A DNA stretch of 6,294 nt from Gammaproteobacteria bacterium (GTDB lineage: Bacteria > Pseudomonadota > Gammaproteobacteria > Burkholderiales > Burkholderiaceae_C), in NCBI GenBank assembly GCA_030054245.1, contig JASGCH010000088.1, positions 1 to 6,294 of the forward strand. Reading direction: 5' to 3'. Under the pieces are notes generated by a model that saw nothing but the letters and a program-made list of their open reading frames with translations, had not been told where the DNA came from and made no database searches. The position numbers and the translations under genes were made by a program. Positions 1 through 5,373 of the stretch are shown in pieces. The number at the start of each line of letters is the position of its first letter. Position 1 is the first letter of the stretch.

Positions 1-95
1 AGGAGCGGAAGCCCAATGGATAGCGCAACGAACTGAGGCACATACATAACGCAGTCATTTGACAACTTCGGCACCAGCTGTCGGTGCAAAGGTCT
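1..95 (+). repeat. Right part of a dispersed palindromic-end (MITE/REPIN-like) element, cut by the window edge
   Basis: The right terminal unit lies at about 69-95 and contains GCACCAGCTGTCGGTGC followed by AAAGGTCT. The upstream segment ACATAACGCAGTCATTTGAC (44-63) also occurs, slightly changed, at 2446-2465 and 2865-2884 in front of other right ends, so this is the right part of the same element rather than an isolated palindrome. The left end would lie outside the window. The terminus is of the AAAGGTCT subtype, shared with the right end at 1928-1953, whereas the copy at 2471-2498 ends in AACAGTCTT. Confidence 0.75.
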
Positions 96-125
96 CATTG
101 AGTATATGCGAGAATAGCGGCCAAG

Positions 126-168
126 GTGTAACCGCGGTACCAGTCGATGGTGCAATAGTTTTTAGTCT
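126..168 (+). repeat. Solitary, diverged right end of the same repeat family
   Basis: The stretch GTGTAACCGCGG followed by TACCAGTCGATGGTGCAA matches the right end at 2888-2917 (GTGTAACCGCGG) and the clean right end at 2471-2489 (GCACCAGCCGATGGTGC) with a few transitions. It lies about 30 bp beyond the first right end, in the same orientation, with no left end between them. It is therefore a fragment or the product of a deletion. From 169 to 352 I see no gene or further structure that I can defend. Confidence 0.55.
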
Positions 169-352
169 TACTTATATGCCCCATATTGATACTAGGATCA
201 CTTTTTTCTACGGCATCATCCGAGTTAACGCCGATTCATTGGCTAGGCGAGCGATAAAGTTGATACGAGTCAATAGCCGATGGGCATACTTTGGTTAGCA
301 ACTCTACTGGTTTGCAAGTTGTTGATCGTGTATTGGCCTCAACAATAAGTTC

Positions 353-381
353 GCAAGACGACCGCAACCGTTTTGTCTTGC
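353..381 (-). terminator. Candidate hairpin at the 3' end of tyrS
   Basis: A perfect 7-bp inverted repeat, GCAAGAC (353-359) and GTCTTGC (375-381), starts on the last base of the tyrS stop codon, read on the minus strand. The loop is 15 nt. No run of T follows on the minus strand (the next bases read GAACTTATTGTTG), so it is not a canonical intrinsic terminator. A second imperfect inverted repeat, TTGTTGA/TCAACAA (319-325 and 339-345), lies just beyond. It may protect the 3' end of the mRNA or terminate weakly. Confidence 0.3.
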
Positions 382-1667
382 TAACGCGATATGGGTTTAA
401 TCAAAGTTTTGTATTTCTTACCCTTGGTAACGAGCACAAAATTTCCGCGCACCAATGAAGGCCAATCGACGGATTCTTTAGGATTATTTATTTTGGTTTC
501 CCAACATAAGATACTCCCATTGGTTATCAGTTGGCGGGCTTGAGTTTTGGAAGGAGCAATTTGAGATATAACTAGTAAATCTTCCCAATCTTTGACGATC
601 TGGGGATTTATTGCTATACTTGGAATAGGTACGGCAGGTTGCGACAGAAAACTCAAGATTTGGTTATCAAATTCACTATTTCCGAATAGCCATTCAGTAA
701 TTTTTAGGACTTGTTGGGTGACTAAATCTCCGTGTACAAACTGCACTACCTCGTAGGCTAAACATTTTTGTAAGCTCCTAGACTCCGGTTGATGCTCGGC
801 AATTTTATGATGTTGATAGATTTGGTCTAAAGGTAATAAAGTCAAACGATAAAGCAGGGGAAGTGCGTCTTTATCTGGTAAATTGACGAGGTACTGATAC
901 AACTCATAAGCTGAAGTTTGCTTGGCATCTAGCCATATAGCGCCTCCATCGCTTTTGCCAAATTTTTGCCCATCGCTACGCATAACCAAGGGAGATGTCA
1001 GCCCATGACAAATATGGTGATGTTTTTTACCTATTAAAGTTATACCGGAAACAATATTCCCCCATTGGTCGCTCCCACCTAGTTGCAACTCACAGTGATA
1101 CTTTTCAAATAAATTTAGATAATCAAGAGCTTGCAACAGCATATAGGAAAATTCAGTATAGCTCAGCCCAGATTCAGTGTTTCCTAGCCTTTTTTGCACA
1201 GAATCTTTAGATAGCATATAATTCATGCTAAAATGCTTTCCAATGTCCCTTAAAAATTGAATGGCGGAAATGTTTTCGGTCCAATCTAAATTGTTTACAA
1301 AGGTAATTTTTCCTATATTGTCACCTATCGGCAGTAGAGTCTTTAACTGATTTTGAATCAGTAATGCCCTTTCTCTTACCGATTCAGCAGATTGTAAGAT
1401 TCTCTCTTGGCTTTTTCCGCTTGGATCGCCGATGAGTCCTGTAGATCCACCGGCTAACGCCAATACATGATGGTTGCGTAGCTGAAACCTACGCATGAGC
1501 ACAATCATCTGTAAGTGCCCTAAATGCAGGCTATCGGCTGTAGGGTCAAAGCCACAATAAAAAGTAATGGGTTGTTTCTCCAATCTAAGCTCTAAAGATT
1601 CCCAGTCTGTATGGTCCTTAACCAGACCTCTTTGTTGTAATTCTGCTAGGAATGTTGAGTTTTTCAT
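381..1667 (-). CDS. tyrS: Tyrosyl-tRNA synthetase (class I, with C-terminal S4 domain)
   Basis: This cytoplasmic enzyme charges tRNA-Tyr with tyrosine using ATP. The 428-residue product is close to the roughly 424 of E. coli TyrRS. It shows YCGFDPTADS at 37-46, the HIGH-class motif HLGH at 48-51, and the tyrosine-pocket residues Y175, Q179 and D182 in YTEFSYMLLQALD. GGSDQWGN is at 197-204 and the KMSKS-type loop KFGKS at 235-239. An S4 RNA-binding domain follows at about 360-425 (SKTQARQLITNGSI). The frame stays open for 60 more codons upstream, but those run through a repeat element (1756-1953) and resemble no TyrRS; homology starts at MKNSTFLAELQQRGLV. No strong Shine-Dalgarno precedes the chosen ATG. 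An in-frame ATG 11 codons upstream overlaps the candidate -10 box. Near residue 81 it has DPSGKSQER where, from memory, E. coli and Neisseria have DPSFKAAER, so it may belong to another TyrRS lineage. The gene stands alone on the minus strand, divergent from rho. Confidence 0.95.
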   Translation of the reverse strand: MKNSTFLAELQQRGLVKDHTDWESLELRLEKQPITFYCGFDPTADSLHLGHLQMIVLMRRFQLRNHHVLALAGGSTGLIGDPSGKSQERILQSAESVRERALLIQNQLKTLLPIGDNIGKITFVNNLDWTENISAIQFLRDIGKHFSMNYMLSKDSVQKRLGNTESGLSYTEFSYMLLQALDYLNLFEKYHCELQLGGSDQWGNIVSGITLIGKKHHHICHGLTSPLVMRSDGQKFGKSDGGAIWLDAKQTSAYELYQYLVNLPDKDALPLLYRLTLLPLDQIYQHHKIAEHQPESRSLQKCLAYEVVQFVHGDLVTQQVLKITEWLFGNSEFDNQILSFLSQPAVPIPSIAINPQIVKDWEDLLVISQIAPSKTQARQLITNGSILCWETKINNPKESVDWPSLVRGNFVLVTKGKKYKTLIKPISR

Positions 1668-1698
1668 GGTAAAAAAGCTAGAATATACGATAATGTCC

Positions 1699-1704
1699 AT
1701 TATA
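1699..1704 (-). promoter_or_regulatory. Candidate -10 box for tyrS
   Basis: Read on the minus strand, this is a perfect TATAAT in the context GTTGCAGTATAATGGACATT. A start about 7 nt downstream would leave a leader of roughly 24 nt before the ATG at 1667. No good -35 hexamer is visible 16-18 bp upstream, so the call rests on the -10 box and its position. The repeat element starts about 50 bp further upstream, so it lies next to the -10 box but not on it. Confidence 0.4.
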
Positions 1705-1755
1705 CTGCAACCGTCAGAGTTAGGCTTTGTAAGACGAAGCTTGTTAACCACCTTA

Positions 1756-1953
1756 AAGACTGTTGCACCATCGGCTGGTGCCGCTCGGTGAACTGTCAAA
1801 GTACAAGCAAAGTACACGACTTCTGCGCACCACGCAACCAGTTTCATTTCCGAAGATGATCATGGTGGGCGTTTACTAGTCTCGCCTATTGAGTAGAAGC
1901 GAGACTAGCTCTCGGAGGTGCAGTCGTGGCACCAGCCGTCGGTGCAAAGGTCT
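1756..1953 (+). repeat. Near-complete palindromic-end repeat element with an unusual interior
   Basis: The left terminal unit (1756-1783: AAGACTGTTGCACC, then ATCGGCTGGTGCCG) and the right terminal unit (about 1927-1953, ending GGTGCAAAGGTCT) are inverted copies that match at about 22 of 27 aligned positions. The left half continues with GTCAAAGTACAAG and then GCAACCAGTTTCATTTCCGA plus AGATGATCAT (1834-1863), all shared with the element at 2754-2922. After 1863 the interior departs from the other copies and carries its own hairpin. The bases TA precede the left end, and no clear target duplication is seen on the right. There is no coding capacity. The frame that reads through it to extend tyrS is an artefact. 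Confidence 0.75.
1876..1908. other. 10-bp perfect inverted repeat inside the repeat element
   Basis: CTAGTCTCGC (1876-1885) and GCGAGACTAG (1899-1908) can form a 10-bp stem with a 13-nt loop. The hairpin lies in the part of this element that has no counterpart in the copies at 2423-2498 and 2754-2922. No T-run follows on either strand, so it is not an evident terminator. Confidence 0.55.
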
Positions 1954-2422
1954 CTTCATGTACATTCTAAGGTCAGTTGGTGCTAGTGATGAGAGGGTTA
2001 TTTACTTCGTGTGTAGGTGGTTTTGTAGCATAGAAGAGTTGTACGGTCAGTTCGGCTATCGCTTATATCCTTAAGATTACCTATGTAAATCACCATCTTC
2101 GAATGGGTATAACCTCAAAATATGGTTACTTACACACTACATTTTAGGGATGAACGGTTTGCTTATTGGGTTCATTCATTCGTTATTTTCTATTAAAGCC
2201 TGTCGTGCCAAGAGTAACCCCTCTGATCAGGTGAGCCAAGTCCACCTGATCAGAGGGGTTCATTTGGCGGAGAACATCGGCTTGACCCAGTAATTGATAA
2301 ATCGTGGTGAAACCGCGATACGATGTTTTTCATTCGCCGATGGGTATTGCAAAATGTCATCGACTTACGAGATGGCAGGATAATGTGCTACCCCATTGTT
2401 CAATCTAAAAGACAATATGCAA
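1954..2422. other. Gene-free stretch with no recognisable coding sequence
   Basis: No ORF here resembles a known protein; the 61-codon frame over 1889-2074 begins inside the repeat element and gives a cysteine- and arginine-rich product unlike any family I know. The one clear structure is the hairpin at 2216-2260. A weak match to the repeat interior is visible at 2331-2364, where CATTCGCCGATGGGTATTGC resembles CATTCGCTGGTGCGTACCGC, followed by a GTCAT..GAC core. It is probably a decayed copy. No tRNA or rRNA is seen. Confidence 0.4.
2216..2260. other. Perfect 18-bp-stem hairpin (possible bidirectional terminator or protein-binding palindrome)
   Basis: AACCCCTCTGATCAGGTG (2216-2233) is followed by a 9-nt loop (AGCCAAGTC) and the exact reverse complement at 2243-2260. 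There is no mismatch in the 18 bp. Each arm contains the palindrome CTGATCAG. Neither strand has a T-run after the stem (CATTTGGCGG on plus, ACTCTTGGC on minus), so this is not a textbook intrinsic terminator. It lies between divergent tyrS and rho, about 700 bp before rho, and shares no sequence with the dispersed repeat. Confidence 0.75.
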
Positions 2423-2498
2423 ATGATCATTCGCTGGTGAGTACCGCGTAACGCAGTCATTGGACAACCGCGGCACCAGCCGATGGTGCAACAGTCTT
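2423..2498 (+). repeat. Right half of a dispersed repeat element (cleanest right end in the window)
   Basis: ATGATCATTCGCTGGTG followed by AGTACCGCGTAACGCAGTCAT matches 2843-2878 of the near-complete element with few changes. The right terminal unit is at 2471-2498: CGGCACCAGCCGATGGTGC, then AACAGTCTT. The 17-base core at 2473-2489 is the exact reverse complement of the left-end cores at 1765-1781, 2763-2779 and 6224-6240. I see no convincing left half upstream, so the copy looks truncated near 2423. Confidence 0.75.
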
Positions 2499-2545
2499 AA
2501 GACTATGGTGCCAACTCGGGTTAGCTACCATAATTACCAGGTCTA
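2499..2545 (+). repeat. Decayed left-end fragment of the repeat family
   Basis: Directly after the preceding right end, AAGACTATGGTGCC resembles the left terminus AAGACTATTGCACC. GGTTAGCTACCA further on resembles the GACGAGCTACCA that follows the left end of the element at 2754. The abutting AGTCTT and AAGACT make a 12-bp perfect palindrome at 2493-2504, as expected for two elements joined tail to head. Similarity fades after about 2545. Confidence 0.35.
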
Positions 2546-2608
2546 AGTACACAAACAGCGAATTTGACTGGTCGTCGATCTAGGGGGAAACCACATCATG
2601 CGTTCACG

Positions 2609-2753
2609 AGACTTTTGCGCTATTGGCTTTGCCGCCGACTGCACCGTCCAATGACTGCGTTATGTGGTTTCTCGTGGATACACCTATTCGGAAATGAATG
2701 AGGGTGCGAACTCCAGCCTTGTCGTTGGGTAGATCGAACGATTTGCCATCGTA
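2609..2753 (-). repeat. Diverged inverted copy of the repeat element, abutting the next copy
   Basis: Compared with the reverse complement of the element at 2754-2922, several blocks match in order: AGACTTTTGC near 2609 (terminus), CCAATGACTGCGTTATG (2648-2664), TTCGGAAATGAA (2688-2699), CTCCAGCCTTGT (2711-2722), then GGTAGATCGAACG (2729-2741). Order and spacing agree with one whole element in reverse orientation, but both terminal palindromes have decayed. It ends where the next element's left terminus begins. Accumulated changes suggest it is older than its neighbour. The 121-codon minus-strand frame over 2604-2969 spans this and the next element and is not a gene. Confidence 0.6.
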
Positions 2754-2922
2754 AAGACTATTGCACCATCGGCTGGTGCCGTTCGACGAGCTACCAAAGT
2801 ACAAGGCTGGAGGGGACACGCAACCAGCTTCATTTCCGAAGATGATCATTCGCTGGTGCGTACCGCATAACACAGTCATTTGGCAGTGTAACCGCGGCAT
2901 CAGCCTATGCTGTAGCAATCCT
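2754..2922 (+). repeat. Near-complete palindromic-end repeat element just upstream of rho
   Basis: The left terminal unit is at 2754-2781 (AAGACTATTGCACC, then ATCGGCTGGTGCCG) and follows a TA dinucleotide. The interior carries ACCAAAGTACAAGGCTGGAG, GCAACCAGCTTCATTTCCGA and ATGATCATTCGCTGGTGCG. The right terminal unit (about 2893-2922) is partly decayed: CCGCGGCATCAGCCTATGCTG, in effect, with GCATCA..TATGC replacing GCACCA..TGGTGC. The element ends about 45 bp before the rho start, so it forms or displaces the rho leader. The reading frame through it that joins rho (69 extra codons) is spurious. Confidence 0.75.
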
Positions 2923-2967
2923 AGGGGGGTAGCCTTAACCCATTTTTTACTTCTTAGAAGAGATACC

Positions 2968-4230
2968 ATGCACTTAAATGAATTAAAAGCACTTCATGTT
3001 TCAGAGGTACTGAAACGCGCGGAGGCACTTGAAATTGAAAATACTGGAAGAATGAGAAAGCAAGACCTCATGTTCGCCATTATTAAAAAATTAGCAAAAC
3101 AGGGTGAAGAAATCATTGCCGACGGCGTATTGGAAGTATTACCGGACAATTTTGGCTTTTTGCGTTCACCAGATACCAGCTTTTCAGCCAGTTCGGATGA
3201 TATCTATATTAGTCAAAACCAAGTGCGGAGATTTAACTTACATACGGGAGATATGATAGAGGGTGAAGTGCGTATTCCCAAAGAAGGTGAAAGGTATTTC
3301 GCTTTAAATAAATTGTTGCGTGTCAACGAAGGTTCTCCCGAGAGCAACAAACACAAAGTGATGTTTGACGATTTGACACCCTTGTTTCCTCAAGTACAGC
3401 TCAAATTAGAGAGACCCATTAAATCAGAAGAAAATATTACTTCGCGCATCATTGACATTATTGCGCCCATTGGTAAAGGCCAGAGAGCCTTGTTAGTGGC
3501 TCCACCTAAAAGTGGTAAAACAGTTATGATGCAACACATTGCACACGCCATAACCGAAAACTACCCGGATATTTATATGATGGTTTTGTTGGTTGATGAG
3601 CGACCGGAAGAAGTTACCGATATGCAAAGGAGTGTGCGGGGCGAAGTGATCGCTTCCACTTTTGATGAGTCGGCGACGCGACATGTGCATGTGGCAGAAA
3701 TGGTGATAGAGCGAGCCAAAAGATTGGTAGAACTAAACCGAGATGTGGTTGTATTATTAGATTCTATTACGCGTTTGGCTAGAGCTTATAATAATGTCGT
3801 ACCCAACTCAGGTAAGGTTTTGTCAGGTGGCGTAGACTCCAATGCCCTACAAAGACCTAAAAGATTTTTTGGGGCAGCTAGAAACATTGAAGAAGGTGGA
3901 TCGCTGACCATTGTAGGTACAGCTTTGGTAGACACGGGGAGTAGGATGGATGAAGTGATTTTTGAAGAATTTAAGGGCACCGGCAATTGCGAAATTCATC
4001 TTGACCGACGACTTTATGAGAAAAGGGTGTTCCCAGCTATTCAATTAAGTCGCAGTGGAACTAGAAAAGAAGAGTTGCTATTGCCTTCAGAAATATTGGG
4101 TAAAACTAGAGTATTGCGTCAATTTTTGTATGGCATGGATGAGATAGAAGGCATGGAATGGATCTTAAAAAATGTGAGAATGACTAAATCTAACGAAGAG
4201 TTTTTTAATGAAATGCATCGTGGTGGATAA
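2968..4230 (+). CDS. rho: Transcription termination factor Rho
   Basis: Rho is a hexameric RNA-dependent ATPase/helicase that binds C-rich nascent RNA and releases RNA polymerase. The 420-residue product is full length. It has the N-terminal helical domain (1-47) and the cold-shock-like primary RNA site with FGFLR at 62-66 and DDIY at 77-80. The Walker A loop APPKSGKT is at 178-185, the catalytic-glutamate segment VDERPEE at 209-215 (E211), and Walker B VVLLDS at 261-266 (D265). The Q-loop SGGVDSNAL is at 286-294, the R-loop DTGSRMDE at 322-329, and the arginine finger R366 in SGTRKEEL; these numbers coincide with E. coli Rho. Two changes from E. coli are N61 for Gly and R326 for Lys. The start is fixed by the conserved MHLNELKALHVSEV terminus and an AGAAGAG ribosome-binding sequence 4-5 nt before the ATG. 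The frame extends 69 codons further into a repeat element, which is not homologous to Rho. No trxA lies upstream and no rpmE downstream. Confidence 0.97.
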   Translation: MHLNELKALHVSEVLKRAEALEIENTGRMRKQDLMFAIIKKLAKQGEEIIADGVLEVLPDNFGFLRSPDTSFSASSDDIYISQNQVRRFNLHTGDMIEGEVRIPKEGERYFALNKLLRVNEGSPESNKHKVMFDDLTPLFPQVQLKLERPIKSEENITSRIIDIIAPIGKGQRALLVAPPKSGKTVMMQHIAHAITENYPDIYMMVLLVDERPEEVTDMQRSVRGEVIASTFDESATRHVHVAEMVIERAKRLVELNRDVVVLLDSITRLARAYNNVVPNSGKVLSGGVDSNALQRPKRFFGAARNIEEGGSLTIVGTALVDTGSRMDEVIFEEFKGTGNCEIHLDRRLYEKRVFPAIQLSRSGTRKEELLLPSEILGKTRVLRQFLYGMDEIEGMEWILKNVRMTKSNEEFFNEMHRGG

Positions 4231-4240
4231 AAGGAGCGAT

Positions 4241-4246
4241 TATAAT
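4241..4246 (+). promoter_or_regulatory. Perfect TATAAT, candidate -10 for the dehydrogenase gene
   Basis: TATAAT sits 10 bp past the rho stop codon and would start RNA about 50 nt before the dehydrogenase ATG at 4305. The -35 region (around 4218-4223, TCGTGG) is poor and there is no extended -10, so this may be chance in an AT-rich gap. The alternative is that the dehydrogenase gene is read from the rho transcript. Confidence 0.25.
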
Positions 4247-4286
4247 GAGTGCGTTGGCAAGCATACAAGCTTTTAATTTTTTATAG
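4245..4286 (+). CDS. Possible 13-codon ORF with a strong ribosome-binding site
   Basis: AAGGAG (4231-4236) lies 8 nt before an ATG that opens a 13-codon frame, MSALASIQAFNFL, ending in TAG. Many proteobacteria have rpmE (ribosomal protein L31) at this place after rho. This peptide is far too short and bears no resemblance to L31. It could be a leader peptide, the retained start of a lost gene, or chance. A T-rich run (4271-4290) follows a very weak AAGC/GCTT inverted repeat, which is insufficient to call a terminator. Confidence 0.25.
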   Translation: MSALASIQAFNFL

Positions 4287-4304
4287 TTTTAGAAAGGATG
4301 ACTT

Positions 4305-5195
4305 ATGAAAATTGGTTTTATTGGTGCGTCTGGAATGATGGGGCATGGTATGGCCAAGTGCCTAGTCCGACACCAACACGAAGTGAGTGTATCAGTCAGA
4401 AACCATCCCCAAAAGGTCGCTGATTTATTGGCTTTGGGGGCTAAAGTTACTACGATAGACGCTATGGCGAACGAGGTTGAATGCTTGTTTTTATGCGTTA
4501 CAGGCACCCCAGAAGTAGAAAACCTTATGGAAGCTGAGCATGGCATCTTACATTCAGGTCGTGCGGGATTGGTCGTGATCGATTGTTCTACCAGTGAGCC
4601 TAGCTCTACCAAGCGACTCCAGCTTTTGGCTGAACGCAAAGCCATGCACTTTATCGATGCACCTTTGGCACGCACCCCCGTGGAAGCAGAATTGGGTAAG
4701 CTGAACATCATGGTTGGTGCACCAGAAAGTCTTTTTCATAGATTATTGCCTATATTCCAATGTATGGCTGAAAATGTTTTTTGGGTAGGGGAGGTAGGGA
4801 CGGCCCATACTTTCAAATTGTTAAATAATTTTATAGGACAAGCTATTGCCACAGCCACTGCAGAAGCCTTTGCGGTCGGTAGTAAGGCTGGGGTGGACCT
4901 CCGTCAATTGGTGTCTATCATTAGCGCGGGTGCGGTCAATTCAGGGATTTTTCAAATGATGGCAAAATCCTTAGACGGTCATTTGGATGGATTAAAATTT
5001 GAACTAGATAACGCACGCAAGGACATCCGGTACTACACCCACCTAGCTGAAGAACTGGGAGTGCCTAGCCTAGTTGGGGAATCAGTGCATCAGACCCTGA
5101 ATTTGGCCAGTGCCTTGGGTTATGGTAAAAAATTTGTTCCGTCTTTGGTTGAAGCGCAGGAGAAAATTGCTCAAGTATCCATTGTTCCTAAATAA
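4305..5195 (+). CDS. Beta-hydroxyacid dehydrogenase family NAD(P)-dependent oxidoreductase (GarR/3-hydroxyisobutyrate dehydrogenase-like)
   Basis: The 296-residue product is full length for a family of cytoplasmic enzymes that oxidise or reduce small 3-hydroxy acids such as tartronate semialdehyde or 3-hydroxyisobutyrate. The Rossmann dinucleotide loop GFIGASGMMGHGMA is at 4-17. The catalytic lysine is K171 in FKLLNNFIGQA (170-180), with N175 of the same motif. The helical C-terminal domain contains the conserved DNARKDIRYYTHLAEELGVP segment (235-254). The substrate loop reads DAPLARTPVEAELGKLNIMVG (118-138), whereas typical members have DAPVSGG followed by GxLxxMVGG; the Ser-Gly-Gly that cradles the substrate carboxylate is replaced by Ala-Arg-Thr. 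Hence GarR or MmsB specificity should not be assumed and no symbol is given. The ATG has a good ribosome-binding site (AAGGA, 6 nt upstream). It lies 74 bp after rho on the same strand and precedes a second dehydrogenase, which suggests a joint catabolic role. Confidence 0.88.
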   Translation: MKIGFIGASGMMGHGMAKCLVRHQHEVSVSVRNHPQKVADLLALGAKVTTIDAMANEVECLFLCVTGTPEVENLMEAEHGILHSGRAGLVVIDCSTSEPSSTKRLQLLAERKAMHFIDAPLARTPVEAELGKLNIMVGAPESLFHRLLPIFQCMAENVFWVGEVGTAHTFKLLNNFIGQAIATATAEAFAVGSKAGVDLRQLVSIISAGAVNSGIFQMMAKSLDGHLDGLKFELDNARKDIRYYTHLAEELGVPSLVGESVHQTLNLASALGYGKKFVPSLVEAQEKIAQVSIVPK

Positions 5196-5226
5196 ACCAG
5201 CCTATTCGTTCCGAATCACTGCACAA

Positions 5227-5283
5227 AGACGGTTGCATAACCCATTGGCCTCCTAGAACTTACATAACGCACTGATCTGACGG
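5227..5283 (+). repeat. Decayed copy of the dispersed repeat between the two dehydrogenase genes
   Basis: AGACGGTTGCATAACC-CATTGG (from 5227) resembles the left terminus AGACTGTTGCACCATCGG with small changes. CTTACATAACGCACTGATCTGAC (split here as 5259-5270 and 5271-5281) resembles the CATACATAACGCAGTCATTTGAC of 41-63. The middle is deleted relative to a full element and no right terminal palindrome remains. It occupies a third of the 178-bp gap between the two genes. Confidence 0.4.
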
Positions 5284-5373
5284 GTCAGAGAGTAGCTTGT
5301 GGAAGGTATTCGCCCATGGGTTGATCTGTTTGGATCTCCCAAAAACTCAATTTTTATCAAGCTATCAAACATT

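Noticed and set aside
59..298. 79-codon plus-strand ORF
   Set aside because: It crosses two repeat termini, has no recognisable domain, and has no ribosome-binding site that I can see.
1668..1847. 60-codon N-terminal extension of tyrS in the same frame
   Set aside because: It translates the repeat terminal unit (AAPADGATVF) and unrelated spacer, includes the candidate -10 box, and has no counterpart in TyrRS proteins.
2587..2671. 10-bp inverted repeat GAAACCACAT/ATGTGGTTTC
   Set aside because: The loop is about 65 nt and one arm lies in a decayed repeat copy; likely chance or a by-product of that insertion.
2880..2911. Promoter for rho with TTGGCA and TATGCT
   Set aside because: The spacing of 20 bp is too long and the second box lies in the decayed repeat terminus.
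1..2922. CRISPR array as explanation of the recurring palindromic units
   Set aside because: Units occur in both orientations at irregular spacing, the intervening sequence is itself repeated, and no cas gene is present.
2761..2967. 69-codon N-terminal extension of rho
   Set aside because: It lies within the repeat element at 2754-2922; Rho homology starts sharply at MHLNELKALHV and a ribosome-binding site precedes that ATG.
4245..4304. rpmE (ribosomal protein L31) downstream of rho
   Set aside because: The frame has only 13 codons and none of the L31 residues.
4289..4711. 140-codon minus-strand ORF
   Set aside because: It is antisense to the well-supported dehydrogenase gene and resembles no protein.
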